Numbered from the stretch's first letter, positions 45,722 to 55,050 are shown. The stretch: 64,000 nucleotides of DNA from Proteinivorax tanatarense (GCF_040267685.1 NZ_CP158367.1:1364001-1428000), one strand, 5' to 3'. Numbers and translations: made by a program. The notes: generated by a model not told the origin, from the letters alone.

Positions 45722-46418
45722 TGTAATTAAATCTTTTAATGTAAAGGAAAATAGCATAAAAAAAGTGAAAATATTGGACATTGCTTCTAATACCAATGAA
45801 GAGAAAAAAATAAATACAAAAGAAGATGAAAAAACGGAAAGTAGCAATGAAAGAGGGTTAGAGCAAGCTAAGCATGAAGCAGAACTTATAATAAAAACTG
45901 CTTTAAAAGAAAAAGAAGAAATTATTGAGAAAGCGAAAAGTGATGGATTTAAATCCGGTTTTGAAAAAGGGACTATAGAAGGCAAAAAACAGGGCTTATC
46001 TGAGGGACAGCGTGAAGCTAAAAAGCTTATTGAAAAAAGTACTAACCTGCTGAAACAAGCTGAAGATTATAAAAATCAAATGCTTGATCAAACAGAAAAA
46101 GATGTGTTAGTACTAACCAGCTATATTATAGAAAAAGTTGTGGGAGAAGCTACTAGCAAAGATAAAGACCTTGTTATTTATTTGTACAATAAGCTGTCTC
46201 CATTGGTTAAGCAGAGGAATCCCAAAGAGGTGATAGTTTCACCTAGTAATAAAGAGATACTTTCAGATTATCTTGAGGAGAAAGGTGAAACAAACTTAAA
46301 AGTTACTATAGATGACCAAATGCAAAACGATGAAATTAAAGTGCTGACAGACCAAGGATTTATACCATACCACATTTCATCCTTAGTTTCGGAAATAAAA
46401 AAACAGTTGGTGAAATAA
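45714..46418 (+). CDS. fliH: Flagellar assembly protein FliH
   Basis: FliH regulates the export ATPase FliI and tethers it to the C ring. The 234-residue protein has a charged, Lys/Glu-rich N-terminal coiled-coil half with glycine repeats (GFKSGFEKGTIEGKKQG) and the C-terminal vacuolar-type subunit E-like domain. The TTG start overlaps fliG by eight bases and lies behind GGGGGTGATG. Confidence 0.93.
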   Translation: MSNVIKSFNVKENSIKKVKILDIASNTNEEKKINTKEDEKTESSNERGLEQAKHEAELIIKTALKEKEEIIEKAKSDGFKSGFEKGTIEGKKQGLSEGQREAKKLIEKSTNLLKQAEDYKNQMLDQTEKDVLVLTSYIIEKVVGEATSKDKDLVIYLYNKLSPLVKQRNPKEVIVSPSNKEILSDYLEEKGETNLKVTIDDQMQNDEIKVLTDQGFIPYHISSLVSEIKKQLVK

Positions 46419-46419
46419 C

Positions 46420-47730
46420 ATGACTCAATCAGTTCTAAATCTTGATTATTTAAAAACAGAAGCAAACAAGATACTGACTCCAAAGTCTTACGGAACTTTA
46501 CAGGAGGTAATTGGCTTGACATTAAAGTGCAAAGGACCTTGGGGTAACATCGGAGACTTATGTACAATAAAAACGTCAACTGGAAGTGAGATAAGCGCTG
46601 AAATTGTAGGTTTTAAAGATGATAGTAGTTTATTAATGCCCCTTGGTGATATTAAGAACATTGGACCTGGTTGTGTGGTCAAAAATTATGGTCAACCTTT
46701 AGCAGTTAAAGTTTCGGAAAAGTTATTAGGGAGAGTTCTAGATGGACTTGGAAACCCCATCGATGGAAAAGGCCCTATATGCTGTGAAACCGAATATTCA
46801 ACCACCAATGAGCCTCCAAGCCCTCTTGCTAGGCCTAGAATAAAAGAACCTCTTAGTGTGGGTGTAAAGGCTATAGATGGATTGTTGACTATGGGCAAAG
46901 GACAGAGGATGGGGATATTTGCAGGAAGTGGGGTGGGAAAGAGTACCCTTTTGGGTATGGTCTCCCGTAACACAAAAGCAGATGTAAATGTAATAGCTTT
47001 AATTGGTGAGAGAGGCAGGGAAGTAATGGATTTCATCGAAAGGGATTTAGGTGAGGAGGGTTTAAAACGAAGTGTAGTTGTAGTAGCTACATCTGATCAG
47101 CCGCCCCTTGTCAGATTGAAAGGTGCCTTTGTTGCCACTAGCATATCAGAATTTTTTAGAGATCAAGGTAATGACGTTATGCTACTTATGGATTCTGTTA
47201 CCAGATTTGCTATGGCTCAACGAGAAATAGGTTTATCTTTAGGTGAACCTCCTACAACTCGTGGATATACTCCTTCGGTTTTTACACTGCTACCAAAATT
47301 ATTTGAGCGAAGTGGCACCAGCACCTTTGGTAGCATAACAGGGATATATACAGTATTAGTAGATGGAGATGACTTTAATGAACCAGTTACTGATGCTGTA
47401 AGGGGGATTTTAGACGGGCATATTATATTATCACGAGATATAGCAAGTCAAAACCATTATCCTGCTATTGATATTTTAAACAGTGTTTCAAGGGTTATGG
47501 CTGAAGTTGTAGATGATAGCCACAAAGAGGCAGCTGCGAACTTAAGAAAGGTTTTAGGAAATTATAAAAAGGCTGAAGATCTTATTAATATAGGAGCTTA
47601 TAAAAGAGGTAGCAATCCTAATATAGATGAAGCTATAGAAAAACAGCCTAAAATAATGGACTTTTTGCAACAAAGAGTTAATGATGGATTTACACTATCC
47701 GAAAGTGTTGAACAATTAAAAAATGTGTAA
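46420..47730 (+). CDS. fliI: Flagellum-specific ATPase FliI
   Basis: FliI is the hexameric ATPase that unfolds and feeds export substrates. The 436-residue protein resembles F1-beta: Walker A AGSGVGKST (168-176), GERGREV, Walker B LLMDSVTRFAMAQREI and SITGIYTVLVDGDD. It starts one base after the fliH stop. Confidence 0.98.
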   Translation: MTQSVLNLDYLKTEANKILTPKSYGTLQEVIGLTLKCKGPWGNIGDLCTIKTSTGSEISAEIVGFKDDSSLLMPLGDIKNIGPGCVVKNYGQPLAVKVSEKLLGRVLDGLGNPIDGKGPICCETEYSTTNEPPSPLARPRIKEPLSVGVKAIDGLLTMGKGQRMGIFAGSGVGKSTLLGMVSRNTKADVNVIALIGERGREVMDFIERDLGEEGLKRSVVVVATSDQPPLVRLKGAFVATSISEFFRDQGNDVMLLMDSVTRFAMAQREIGLSLGEPPTTRGYTPSVFTLLPKLFERSGTSTFGSITGIYTVLVDGDDFNEPVTDAVRGILDGHIILSRDIASQNHYPAIDILNSVSRVMAEVVDDSHKEAAANLRKVLGNYKKAEDLINIGAYKRGSNPNIDEAIEKQPKIMDFLQQRVNDGFTLSESVEQLKNV

Positions 47731-47742
47731 GGTGGGGTGTTT

Positions 47743-48174
47743 ATGAAGGGATTTAAATTTGGTTTACAAAAAGTACTGGATTATAAGGAGACACTTTTAA
47801 ATGAGGAGATTACAAAGATACAACAGACGTTAACTAATATCCAGAAGACTCAAAAGGATATAGAAAATATAAACTTTAGAAAAGGTCAACTTATAAAAAA
47901 GAAAACTAATAAAATCAATCAGGGAATAAGCGTAGAAAACTATTCTCAATTCAGTCGGTATTCCACCTTTTTACATAATACTGAAAAGCAGTTGAAGTCA
48001 CTGCAAACTAAGCAGAATGAACAGTTGGATAACTTAAGAAGGGTTGCTCAACTTAGGCAACAAGAGAAAAAAACATTGGAAAAATTGAAAAAGAAAAACT
48101 TAGAAAGTTTTACTTATAACGTAAGAAAGCAGGAACAAAATTTTATAGATGACATTGTTTCTGCACGGCATTAG
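47743..48174 (+). CDS. fliJ: Flagellar export chaperone FliJ
   Basis: A 143-residue, almost entirely coiled-coil protein (F-KFGLQKVLDYKE at the N-terminus, Lys/Gln/Glu heptads after). FliJ acts as the stalk of the export ATPase and as an escort chaperone. The ATG at 47743 is spaced from AAGGTGGGG; the GTG at 47737 is inside it. Confidence 0.92.
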   Translation: MKGFKFGLQKVLDYKETLLNEEITKIQQTLTNIQKTQKDIENINFRKGQLIKKKTNKINQGISVENYSQFSRYSTFLHNTEKQLKSLQTKQNEQLDNLRRVAQLRQQEKKTLEKLKKKNLESFTYNVRKQEQNFIDDIVSARH

Positions 48175-48189
48175 CAAGGAGGCATCCGA

Positions 48190-48735
48190 ATGTCAACAGC
48201 AGCCCAAAAATTAAAATTATATGGATATATAGTATTTATACCTTTAATATTAGCTTTTATAATTTTTGTGATTATTTCTAATGCTCTTGGCTTAGATATT
48301 ATTCCAATACCTTTTTTAAACATTCAAAACCAGGAAGTTTCGGACGAGGAAATTGAAGAAATAATCGAACAAAAAGATGCAGAGATTGATTCTTTAGAGC
48401 AAACTATTTTACAATTAAATGAATATATTGATGATTTAGAAGCAGGTCAAAATTCCAAGCAGAAAGATTTAGAGGCTAGGGAACAAGAGCTTAAAGAGTT
48501 AGAGAATTCTCTTGTTGAAAGAGAGGAGTTGCTGGAAGAAAAAGAAGTTAGGATGGAATCTATAGCAGATAAATACACAAACATGCGGCCCAGGGATGCT
48601 GCTGCAATTTTGCAAGAAATGGATGATGAAGAGATTATAGAGATATTTAATTATATGAACTCCGATACCGTATCTGAAATACTTTCGTCATTTGAACCAT
48701 CTAGAGCTGCTGTCTTAACTCAAAAAATGATGTAA
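48190..48735 (+). CDS. motE: MotE-family flagellar protein (YlxF)
   Basis: A 181-residue protein with one membrane helix (about 11-33), a glutamate-rich coiled coil (about 50-125) and a C-terminal MgtE-N-like domain (YTNMRPRDAAAILQEM... EIFNYMNSDTVSEILSSFEPSRAA). Homologs beside fliJ and fliK are called MotE or YlxF; in proteobacteria MotE stabilises MotC in the motor. Function in Firmicutes is inferred. Confidence 0.88.
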   Translation: MSTAAQKLKLYGYIVFIPLILAFIIFVIISNALGLDIIPIPFLNIQNQEVSDEEIEEIIEQKDAEIDSLEQTILQLNEYIDDLEAGQNSKQKDLEAREQELKELENSLVEREELLEEKEVRMESIADKYTNMRPRDAAAILQEMDDEEIIEIFNYMNSDTVSEILSSFEPSRAAVLTQKMM

Positions 48736-48768
48736 TGATATAATTTCATTTGAAAGGAGGTGAAAAGA

Positions 48769-50019
48769 ATGAAGATTGATTTGATGACTATGTTATTTCC
48801 TACTTTAAAGTCAAGTTCTGGCCTTAACTTAGAAGACGATTTTGAGGAGACTTTTGGTAAGGCATTGGAAACAGAGGAAATAGAGTTATTGGAAAATATG
48901 CTTTCTAGTATTAAAGATGAAGAAGTTGAATTTCTGGAGTTGGTATTTTTAGCTATAGCAACAGATACACAATTTATTGAACAACTAAACATGGATGATG
49001 AAGGTGCTAATTCTTTAAAAAAATTGGTGAAAAGTATAGAAGATAATAACCTTAGCAAGGAACAGATTGCTAACTTAAAATCTGTTTTTGATAAGCATGA
49101 ACAAGTTAAATCTATGCTTGAAAAAAATGACCTAAGTATTGAACAAAAACCTAAGTTAGGTGAGGTTAAACTTAGGTTAAATGAAAAAAATGATGCACAA
49201 AAGTTTTCAAAGATAGCAAAACAAATCGAGGATACTTTAACTGCTTTGAATGCAAAACCAAATAGCGAATCTGTAAGTGTGGCTAGAGAAAAATTGATGC
49301 AAACTAAAAGTCATTTAAAAATTAACAACCCCAAAAATGGCTATAAACCTGAAGGTGAACAAAAGATATCGTTGTATAGCCGAGATATGTATATTAATGA
49401 TAAACTAACTGACTCTAGTCACTATAATCCAGAAAATATTGACTCTAAAGATGAACAAAAAATAACGCTGTATAGTCGTGAAAAGTTTAAAGTTGATAAA
49501 AAAACAGATTTTACAGCTGACAAAGTAAAAGTTAATCACAGTGCTGTAAATGAAACAGAGCAACTATCAAAAACAGCCGCACAGATCCAAGAAAGAATCA
49601 CCCCTATACTAAGCAGACCCAATTATTCATTACCTGCAGCAGCTACCTCAGAGGTTTTAAAGCTTGTAAGTAAAAATTTGCCTCTTGTTAAGAAAAACGG
49701 GCAAGCCTCAGCAAGCATTAAACTTATTCCAGAGTCTTTGGGGGAAATTAACATAAGCATGTCCTATGAAAAAGGTAGTTTAACGGTGAGGATGTTGGCT
49801 CAAAATGAGCAAACCTATAACAATTTACAGCAGCAGTCACAACAACTGTTTGAAAAATTGGAACAGGAAGGTTTTGAAGGGGCTGATGTTGATATAGCTT
49901 TTGATTTTGGGCAACAAGATGAAAATCAAAAAAACACTAAGTTTATAGCAAAAAATGAACTGGAAGCTAACGAATTAGAGGAGTCGGAATTAAGTGAACT
50001 TCCTAATGTGTCCATTTAA
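48769..50019 (+). CDS. fliK: Flagellar hook-length control protein FliK
   Basis: A 416-residue secreted ruler. The C-terminal domain (about 310-395: SASIKLIPESLGEINISMS, LTVRMLAQNEQTYNNL) is the Flg_hook substrate-switch domain. The central region is polar and low-complexity and carries a diverged 32-codon duplication around EQKISLYSRD and EQKITLYSRE (DNA near 49357 and 49453). The ATG at 48769 is eight bases from AAAGGAGG. Confidence 0.92.
   Translation: MKIDLMTMLFPTLKSSSGLNLEDDFEETFGKALETEEIELLENMLSSIKDEEVEFLELVFLAIATDTQFIEQLNMDDEGANSLKKLVKSIEDNNLSKEQIANLKSVFDKHEQVKSMLEKNDLSIEQKPKLGEVKLRLNEKNDAQKFSKIAKQIEDTLTALNAKPNSESVSVAREKLMQTKSHLKINNPKNGYKPEGEQKISLYSRDMYINDKLTDSSHYNPENIDSKDEQKITLYSREKFKVDKKTDFTADKVKVNHSAVNETEQLSKTAAQIQERITPILSRPNYSLPAAATSEVLKLVSKNLPLVKKNGQASASIKLIPESLGEINISMSYEKGSLTVRMLAQNEQTYNNLQQQSQQLFEKLEQEGFEGADVDIAFDFGQQDENQKNTKFIAKNELEANELEESELSELPNVSI
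49357..49518 (+). repeat. Internal tandem duplication in fliK
   Basis: Codons for EQKISLYSRD (from 49357) and EQKITLYSRE (from 49453) stand 96 bases apart in frame, and the similarity continues for about 22 residues on each side of the unit. Confidence 0.7.
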
Positions 50020-50039
50020 TTTTAAGGAGGTGTAGCAAG

Positions 50040-50468
50040 ATGAAAATTTCAAATGATACTGGACAAATGGGTCCAAAGAATGATTTTAATGCAGCCTTAG
50101 GTAAAGACGATTTTTTGAAAATATTGGTTGCTCAACTTAAATATCAAGACCCCTTAGATCCACAGGATGATAGTGAATTTATTAGTCAAATGACCCAATT
50201 TAGTTCATTAGAGCAAGTAATGAATATTAGCAATAAAATGGACAAGATGGTTGAGAAAGTCAACAGCAATGGAATTGCAGCAACTAATGCCTTTTCTCTG
50301 GTAGGAAAAAGTGTGGAAATTAAGACGGGTGAAGGTACAGTAGTAGGAATAGTTGATAAAGTAGTTAGAAATGATAACTCTTTTTCAGTTGAAGTAGATA
50401 ACAAACTTTACGACTTAGATAAGGTAGAAGCGGTTATGAAACTAGAAAAGGATGAGGATGATGCCTAA
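50040..50468 (+). CDS. flgD: Flagellar hook capping / basal-body protein FlgD
   Basis: FlgD is the scaffold for hook assembly. The 142-residue product has the N-terminal signature GKDDFLKILVAQLKYQDPLDPQDDSEFISQ and lacks the larger FlgD C-terminal Ig domains of E. coli, as in many Firmicutes. It overlaps the following gene by eight bases. Confidence 0.95.
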   Translation: MKISNDTGQMGPKNDFNAALGKDDFLKILVAQLKYQDPLDPQDDSEFISQMTQFSSLEQVMNISNKMDKMVEKVNSNGIAATNAFSLVGKSVEIKTGEGTVVGIVDKVVRNDNSFSVEVDNKLYDLDKVEAVMKLEKDEDDA

Positions 50469-50829
50469 AATAGTTAATCCAGTTTTTACACATTCTCATA
50501 AAGAAAACAAAAGTGGGCAAAAAATAAATCAAAATAATAAAAACTTTAATGAAATACTGCGTCAACAGTTAAAGTCTGATTTAAACATAACTAGACATGC
50601 TCAAAATCGTATCGAAAACAGAGGGATAAATATAGACACTGCGACAGCTCACCGACTTGATAAGGCTATGGATGCACTAAAACAAAAAGGTGGTAAAGGG
50701 TCTTTATTACTTTCTGACGACGTAGCTTATGTTGTCAATCCCCAAACTAAAACTGTAATAACGGCTGTTGACAAAAGTAGCTTAAAAGAAAAAGTTTTTA
50801 CTAATATCGATAGTGCAATGCTGATATAA
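50461..50829 (+). CDS. Flagellar operon protein (TIGR02530 family)
   Basis: A 122-residue soluble protein with a central helical block HAQNRIENRGINID and LDKAMDALKQKGGKGSLLL, then VVNPQTKTVITAVDKSSLK. It matches the small, uncharacterised protein found between flgD and flgE in many clostridial flagellar operons. Function is unknown. The ATG at 50461 (or 50458) follows AAAGGATGAGG inside flgD. Confidence 0.85.
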   Translation: MPKIVNPVFTHSHKENKSGQKINQNNKNFNEILRQQLKSDLNITRHAQNRIENRGINIDTATAHRLDKAMDALKQKGGKGSLLLSDDVAYVVNPQTKTVITAVDKSSLKEKVFTNIDSAMLI

Positions 50830-50910
50830 TAGCTGGACCTCAATGAGGAAGCTACAAGGTGTTGAGTGATAGATACACCTACTCAGCAATTAAAAGGAGG
50901 AAATATATAA
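50830..50910 (+). promoter_or_regulatory. Structured leader before flgE
   Basis: The 81-base gap has two hairpins: TAGCT with CCTC-AAT-GAGG inside and AGCTA, and AGGTGT / ACACCT, which competes with TGAGT / ACTCA. It ends at AAAAGGAGG before the flgE ATG. Confidence 0.45.
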
Positions 50911-51798
50911 ATGTTAAGATCTATGTATTCTGGAGTTAGCGGTTTGCAAAATCATCAAATCAAGATGGATGTTGTAGGAAATAATATCGCCAACGTAAAT
51001 ACAATGTCTTATAAGACAAGTGATGTACACTTTAAGGATATATATAGTCAAACCCTAAGCGGAGCATCAGCTCCTATGGGGACAAGAGGTGGAGTTAACC
51101 CAATGCAAGTTGGACTTGGAATGGATGTGGCTAATATTGCTATTAACCATGAACAAGGAGCTAGTCAGGTGACTGGTAAAACTACCGATCTTATGATAGA
51201 CGGAGACGGTTACTTTATGGTTGGAAGTTTAGATGAAGATGGAGAAGTAAATGAAGTATTTTATACCAGAGCTGGCAACTTTGAAGTTGATGAAGCTGGA
51301 AATATAGTTTCAGGCACCAATGGTTACTATTTACTTGGAGCAGGTGTTGAGGAAGATGGAGATGGTAATCGAGAAATAACTGATGAGAATCTTGATAGTT
51401 CAGAAACCTTGCAACCCATTAACGTAAATGAGTTTTCTGATGGTGGGAATGTGATTTTTGATATCAGTCAAGACGGATCTGTTGTGGAAATTGAAGAAGA
51501 TGGTACAGTTAATCCGTTGGGACGGGTTGGAGTTTCTTATTTTAATAACCCAGCTGGTTTATTAAGAACAGGGGACAATTTGTACACACCTTCAGCAAAC
51601 TCAGGTGAAGCTAATATTGGAATCCCAGGATCTGAAAATCTTGGAGTTATATATTCTGGAGCTATTGAGATGTCAAATGTAGACTTATCTAAAGAGTTCA
51701 CTGATATGATAATTACTCAGAGAGGTTTTCAAGCTAATTCAAGAATAATTACAACCTCCGACGAGTTGTTGAACGAGTTGATTAACTTAAAACGATAA
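50911..51798 (+). CDS. flgE: Flagellar hook protein FlgE
   Basis: FlgE builds the curved hook. The 295-residue product is short like Bacillus FlgE, with N-terminal SGVSGLQNHQIKMDVVGNNIANVNT, DGDGYFMVG in the D1 domain and C-terminal EFTDMIITQRGFQANSRIIT heptads. No D3 domain is present. A GC-rich hairpin follows the stop. As an abundant structural protein it may be expressed above its neighbours. Confidence 0.96.
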   Translation: MLRSMYSGVSGLQNHQIKMDVVGNNIANVNTMSYKTSDVHFKDIYSQTLSGASAPMGTRGGVNPMQVGLGMDVANIAINHEQGASQVTGKTTDLMIDGDGYFMVGSLDEDGEVNEVFYTRAGNFEVDEAGNIVSGTNGYYLLGAGVEEDGDGNREITDENLDSSETLQPINVNEFSDGGNVIFDISQDGSVVEIEEDGTVNPLGRVGVSYFNNPAGLLRTGDNLYTPSANSGEANIGIPGSENLGVIYSGAIEMSNVDLSKEFTDMIITQRGFQANSRIITTSDELLNELINLKR

Positions 51799-51805
51799 AG
51801 TCAAT

Positions 51806-51826
51806 CCCCTCCCTTAATGGGAGGGG
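51806..51826 (+). other. GC-rich hairpin between flgE and flbD, without T-run
   Basis: Perfect stem CCCCTCCC / GGGAGGGG around TTAAT, followed by TAACAAAGG rather than T-residues. It could stabilise the upstream flgE message after cleavage rather than terminate it. Confidence 0.55.
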
Positions 51827-51847
51827 TAACAAAGGTGGGAAGGTAGC

Positions 51848-52069
51848 ATGATAGAAGTAACTAAGCTCAACAAAAAAGTTACATACATAAATAATAATTT
51901 AATTGAATTTATTGAGAGCACCCCAGACACTATTATTACTTTTGTAACAGGCCGAAAAATAGTTGTTAAAGAGTCGCCGGAAGAAATAGTAGATAAAATA
52001 GTTGTTTATCAAAACAAAGTTCATGATTTAGTAAAGTTTCCAACAATTAAACAAGAGGGCGAGGTGTAA
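51848..52069 (+). CDS. flbD: Flagellar protein FlbD (SwrD)
   Basis: A 73-residue protein of the FlbD/SwrD family: MIEVTKLNKKVTYINNNLIE and IITFVTGRKIVVKESPEEIV. In Bacillus SwrD increases motor torque for swarming. It lies immediately before motA. Confidence 0.93.
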   Translation: MIEVTKLNKKVTYINNNLIEFIESTPDTIITFVTGRKIVVKESPEEIVDKIVVYQNKVHDLVKFPTIKQEGEV

Positions 52070-52071
52070 AG

Positions 52072-52872
52072 ATGGATTTATCCACAATACTAGGAATTAT
52101 CATTGGGTTTATACTTTTTATAACAGCGATTTTTTTACAAGGATCTATAGAAGCTTTTTTGAGCATCGATGGTGCATTAATTGTTTTAGGAGGTACTTTA
52201 GCAGCTACAACTGTTAGCTATCCCGTTAGCCAATTAAAGTTAATGTTTAAAACAATAAGAATTGCGTTTAGCAAACAAAATATGTCTTCTAGTGGAGTTA
52301 TCAAGCTTATAGTATCATTTGCTGATAAAGCTAGAAGAGAAGGTCTTCTTTCGCTGGAAGATGATTTAAATGAGGTAGACGATAACTTTTTAAAAAAGGG
52401 AGTTCAATTGGTAGTTGATGGTACAGATCCTGAACTAGTTAGAAATATTTTAGAAACAGAACTTTCTTTTTTAGAAGATAGACATAGAGCGGGGAGAGGG
52501 ATCTTTGAAACTATGGGAACTTTTTCTCCAGCATTTGGTATGGCAGGAACGCTTGTAGGATTGATTAGTATGCTAGGGAGCCTTGATAACCCTGATGCAA
52601 TAGGACCTGGTTTGGCTACTGCACTAATTACCACTTTTTACGGTGTACTGCTTGCTAATTTGATATTTTTACCGATAGCAGGAAAATTAAAGGTTAAAAG
52701 TAATGAAGAGATTTTATTAAAAGAAGTTGTTATTGAAGGGTTACTTTCTATTCAGGCTGGTGAGAATCCCAGGATTGTAGAAGAAAAACTTAAGGCATTT
52801 TTATCTCCTGAAGATAGAGAAAAACTAAACGAAGAACAGCCTGACGGAGTTGAAGACGATGAGGCGGCGTAG
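52072..52872 (+). CDS. motA: Flagellar motor stator protein MotA
   Basis: MotA forms, with MotB, the ion-driven stator. The 266-residue protein has four predicted membrane helices, including IDGALIVLGGTLAAT and FGMAGTLVGLISML, and the large cytoplasmic loop that contacts FliG. It overlaps motB by 14 bases. The coupling ion cannot be read safely; sodium is possible if the organism is alkaliphilic. Confidence 0.96.
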   Translation: MDLSTILGIIIGFILFITAIFLQGSIEAFLSIDGALIVLGGTLAATTVSYPVSQLKLMFKTIRIAFSKQNMSSSGVIKLIVSFADKARREGLLSLEDDLNEVDDNFLKKGVQLVVDGTDPELVRNILETELSFLEDRHRAGRGIFETMGTFSPAFGMAGTLVGLISMLGSLDNPDAIGPGLATALITTFYGVLLANLIFLPIAGKLKVKSNEEILLKEVVIEGLLSIQAGENPRIVEEKLKAFLSPEDREKLNEEQPDGVEDDEAA

Positions 52873-53578
52873 GCGACAAGATGATTCAGGAGGTAATCAG
52901 CAAAATTGGCTTTTAACCTATAGTGATGTGATTACGTTAGTGCTATGTATGTTTGTGATGCTTTACTCTTTTTCTACAATTGATGCTCAGAAATTTGAGC
53001 AATTAGTAGAATCCTTAAGTCAATCTTTTTCAGGAGTATTAGATGGTGGGAAAGTTGTTGATCCAGAAGAAAATTTAGACAACTTATTGCCGCCTGATCA
53101 AGATGATGGTGAAGAAGATGATGAATTAAGAGATGTTTTTGAACAGGTTCAAGAACTTATAGAGCAGCAAGGACTTGAAGATGAAGTTGCTATAGGCTTT
53201 ACTCCTATAGGTGTTGAAATAACCTTTGACAATGCTACTTTGTTTGACTCTGGAAGTGCTGATTTAAGGGGAGAGTCATTTGATATTTTAGCAAGCATTG
53301 GAGAGGTGATAGCAGAAATTGATAACTACATCACTGTTGAAGGTCACACTGACAATGTTCCTCAGAGCTCGATAGAATTTCCATCAAATTGGGAACTTTC
53401 TGCTTCAAGAGCTATATCAGTGGTGAGATATTTAAAACAAAACAACGACATTCAGCCCCATAGGTTAAGTGCAACTGGTTATGGAGAATACAATCCAATT
53501 GCTAGTAACGATACTGAGCGAGGTAGGCAAAAAAATAGGAGAGTTAATGTAGTTATTTTAAAAAGTGAGGCACAGTAA
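52859..53578 (+). CDS. motB: Flagellar motor stator protein MotB
   Basis: A 239-residue protein with an arginine-rich N-terminus (MRRRRRQ), one membrane helix with the ion-binding Asp23 (YSDVITLVL), a periplasmic plug region rich in acidic residues and the OmpA/MotB peptidoglycan-binding domain (VEGHTDNVP, NWELSASRAISVVRYL). The ATG at 52859 overlaps motA; an upstream TTG is less likely. Confidence 0.96.
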   Translation: MRRRRRQDDSGGNQQNWLLTYSDVITLVLCMFVMLYSFSTIDAQKFEQLVESLSQSFSGVLDGGKVVDPEENLDNLLPPDQDDGEEDDELRDVFEQVQELIEQQGLEDEVAIGFTPIGVEITFDNATLFDSGSADLRGESFDILASIGEVIAEIDNYITVEGHTDNVPQSSIEFPSNWELSASRAISVVRYLKQNNDIQPHRLSATGYGEYNPIASNDTERGRQKNRRVNVVILKSEAQ

Positions 53579-53591
53579 AGGAGCGATTTAA

Positions 53592-54029
53592 ATGGAAAAA
53601 GAAAATACGTTAATAAGTGTGAGTTTTTTGGTAATAGTTGGCTTGATATTAATAATTCTAGCCGCCTCAATAGCATATATAGTTGCTCGTTGGCAAATAG
53701 CTCCTCCTGAACCTGCTGATAGTGATGGCGGAGAGGTAACTGGACAACTTGTAGACTTAGGTGAATTTATAACAGACCTAGCTGATTCAAATAGAGTTGT
53801 TCGCACAGAAATGTATATAGAAATAGAAGAAGAATATATTGAAGAAATTGATAGGCACAACGTGCAAATACGTGATAAAATAAATACTATAATTCGTTCT
53901 CACAAAACTGAGGATTTGAAATCTGATGAATGGGAACAAAAACTTAAAGAAGATATTTCTGAAGGTGTTGAACACTTTATTACAGGAGAGGTAGTAAATA
54001 TCTATTTCAAGAGTTTTATAGTGCAATAG
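53592..54029 (+). CDS. fliL: Flagellar basal body-associated protein FliL
   Basis: FliL surrounds and supports the stator. The 145-residue protein has one membrane helix (about 8-30) and an extracytoplasmic stomatin-like domain with VRTEMYIEIEEEYIEEIDR and VVNIYFKSFIVQ. A ribosome site AAAGGAG precedes the ATG. Confidence 0.94.
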   Translation: MEKENTLISVSFLVIVGLILIILAASIAYIVARWQIAPPEPADSDGGEVTGQLVDLGEFITDLADSNRVVRTEMYIEIEEEYIEEIDRHNVQIRDKINTIIRSHKTEDLKSDEWEQKLKEDISEGVEHFITGEVVNIYFKSFIVQ

Positions 54030-54054
54030 ATAATGACTTAAAGGGGGTGAGCTA

Positions 54055-55050
54055 GTGTCTGAAATTTTATCACAATCAGAAATTGATTCGCTTTTGTCTG
54101 CTATATCTACAGGAGAAATTGATGCAGAAGAAGCAAAACAGAAAGAAAAAGAAGAAAAGGTAAAGGTTTATGATTTTAGGAGACCAGATAAGTTTTCTAA
54201 GGATCAAACTAGTACTCTGCAAATGATCCATGAAAATTTTGCTCGCCTTATAACTTCTTATTTGTCTGCAAACCTTAGGACGGTAGTTGATATATCTGTG
54301 GCCTCTGTTGATCAGGCTACATACGAGGAATTTATCCGTTCCGTACCAAACCCAACCGTCATGAACTTATTTCAGATTGGAGCGACTGATGGACAGGCTC
54401 TTATGGAAATAAACCCAACGATAACTTTTTCTATTATAGATCGTTTGATGGGAGGAGTTGGAGAAACACTTAAAGAGGGAAGAGCCCTTACAGAAATAGA
54501 GCAAAGGGTAATGAGAAGGACAACAGATAACATGTTGTCTGCATTAAATGATGCTTGGGTCAATGTCTGCGATTTAAAGCCCAAAAATATAAAAGTAGAA
54601 ACTAATCCTCAGTTTTTACAAATTGTCTCTCCTAATGAAACAGTAGTTGTTATTGCTTTAAAAGTTGTAATTGGAGAGAGTGAGGGGTTTTTGAACCTTT
54701 GCCTTCCATATATATCACTAGAAAATTTGGTTGATCGGCTAAGTTCTAGATACTGGTTTTCGCAAACCGACACAACTAACTATGATAATAAAACTGATAT
54801 TACAAAAAAACTCAGCCAAACAAGTTTAGAGGTGAAAGCACAGCTAGGCTCAACAGATATTACTGTTAGCGAATTTATTGGTTTACAGGAAGGGGATGTA
54901 ATTACTCTAGACAAACCAATTACAGAACCTATTTCTCTAATAGTACAAGGAAAAGAAAAATATAAAGGAAAGCCTGGCAAACAAAAAAATAGACTAGCTG
55001 TACAAGTTACGGAAGTGGTCGAAGGAGAGGAGCTGGAAATACATGAGTGA
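54055..55050 (+). CDS. fliM: Flagellar motor switch protein FliM
   Basis: FliM binds phospho-CheY and forms the C-ring wall. The 331-residue protein has the CheY-binding peptide LSQSEIDSLLSAI at the N-terminus, a middle CheC-like domain (LMEINPTITFSIIDRLMGG) and a C-terminal SPOA domain. GTG start behind AAAGGGGGTGAG. It overlaps fliY by eight bases. Confidence 0.98.
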   Translation: MSEILSQSEIDSLLSAISTGEIDAEEAKQKEKEEKVKVYDFRRPDKFSKDQTSTLQMIHENFARLITSYLSANLRTVVDISVASVDQATYEEFIRSVPNPTVMNLFQIGATDGQALMEINPTITFSIIDRLMGGVGETLKEGRALTEIEQRVMRRTTDNMLSALNDAWVNVCDLKPKNIKVETNPQFLQIVSPNETVVVIALKVVIGESEGFLNLCLPYISLENLVDRLSSRYWFSQTDTTNYDNKTDITKKLSQTSLEVKAQLGSTDITVSEFIGLQEGDVITLDKPITEPISLIVQGKEKYKGKPGKQKNRLAVQVTEVVEGEELEIHE

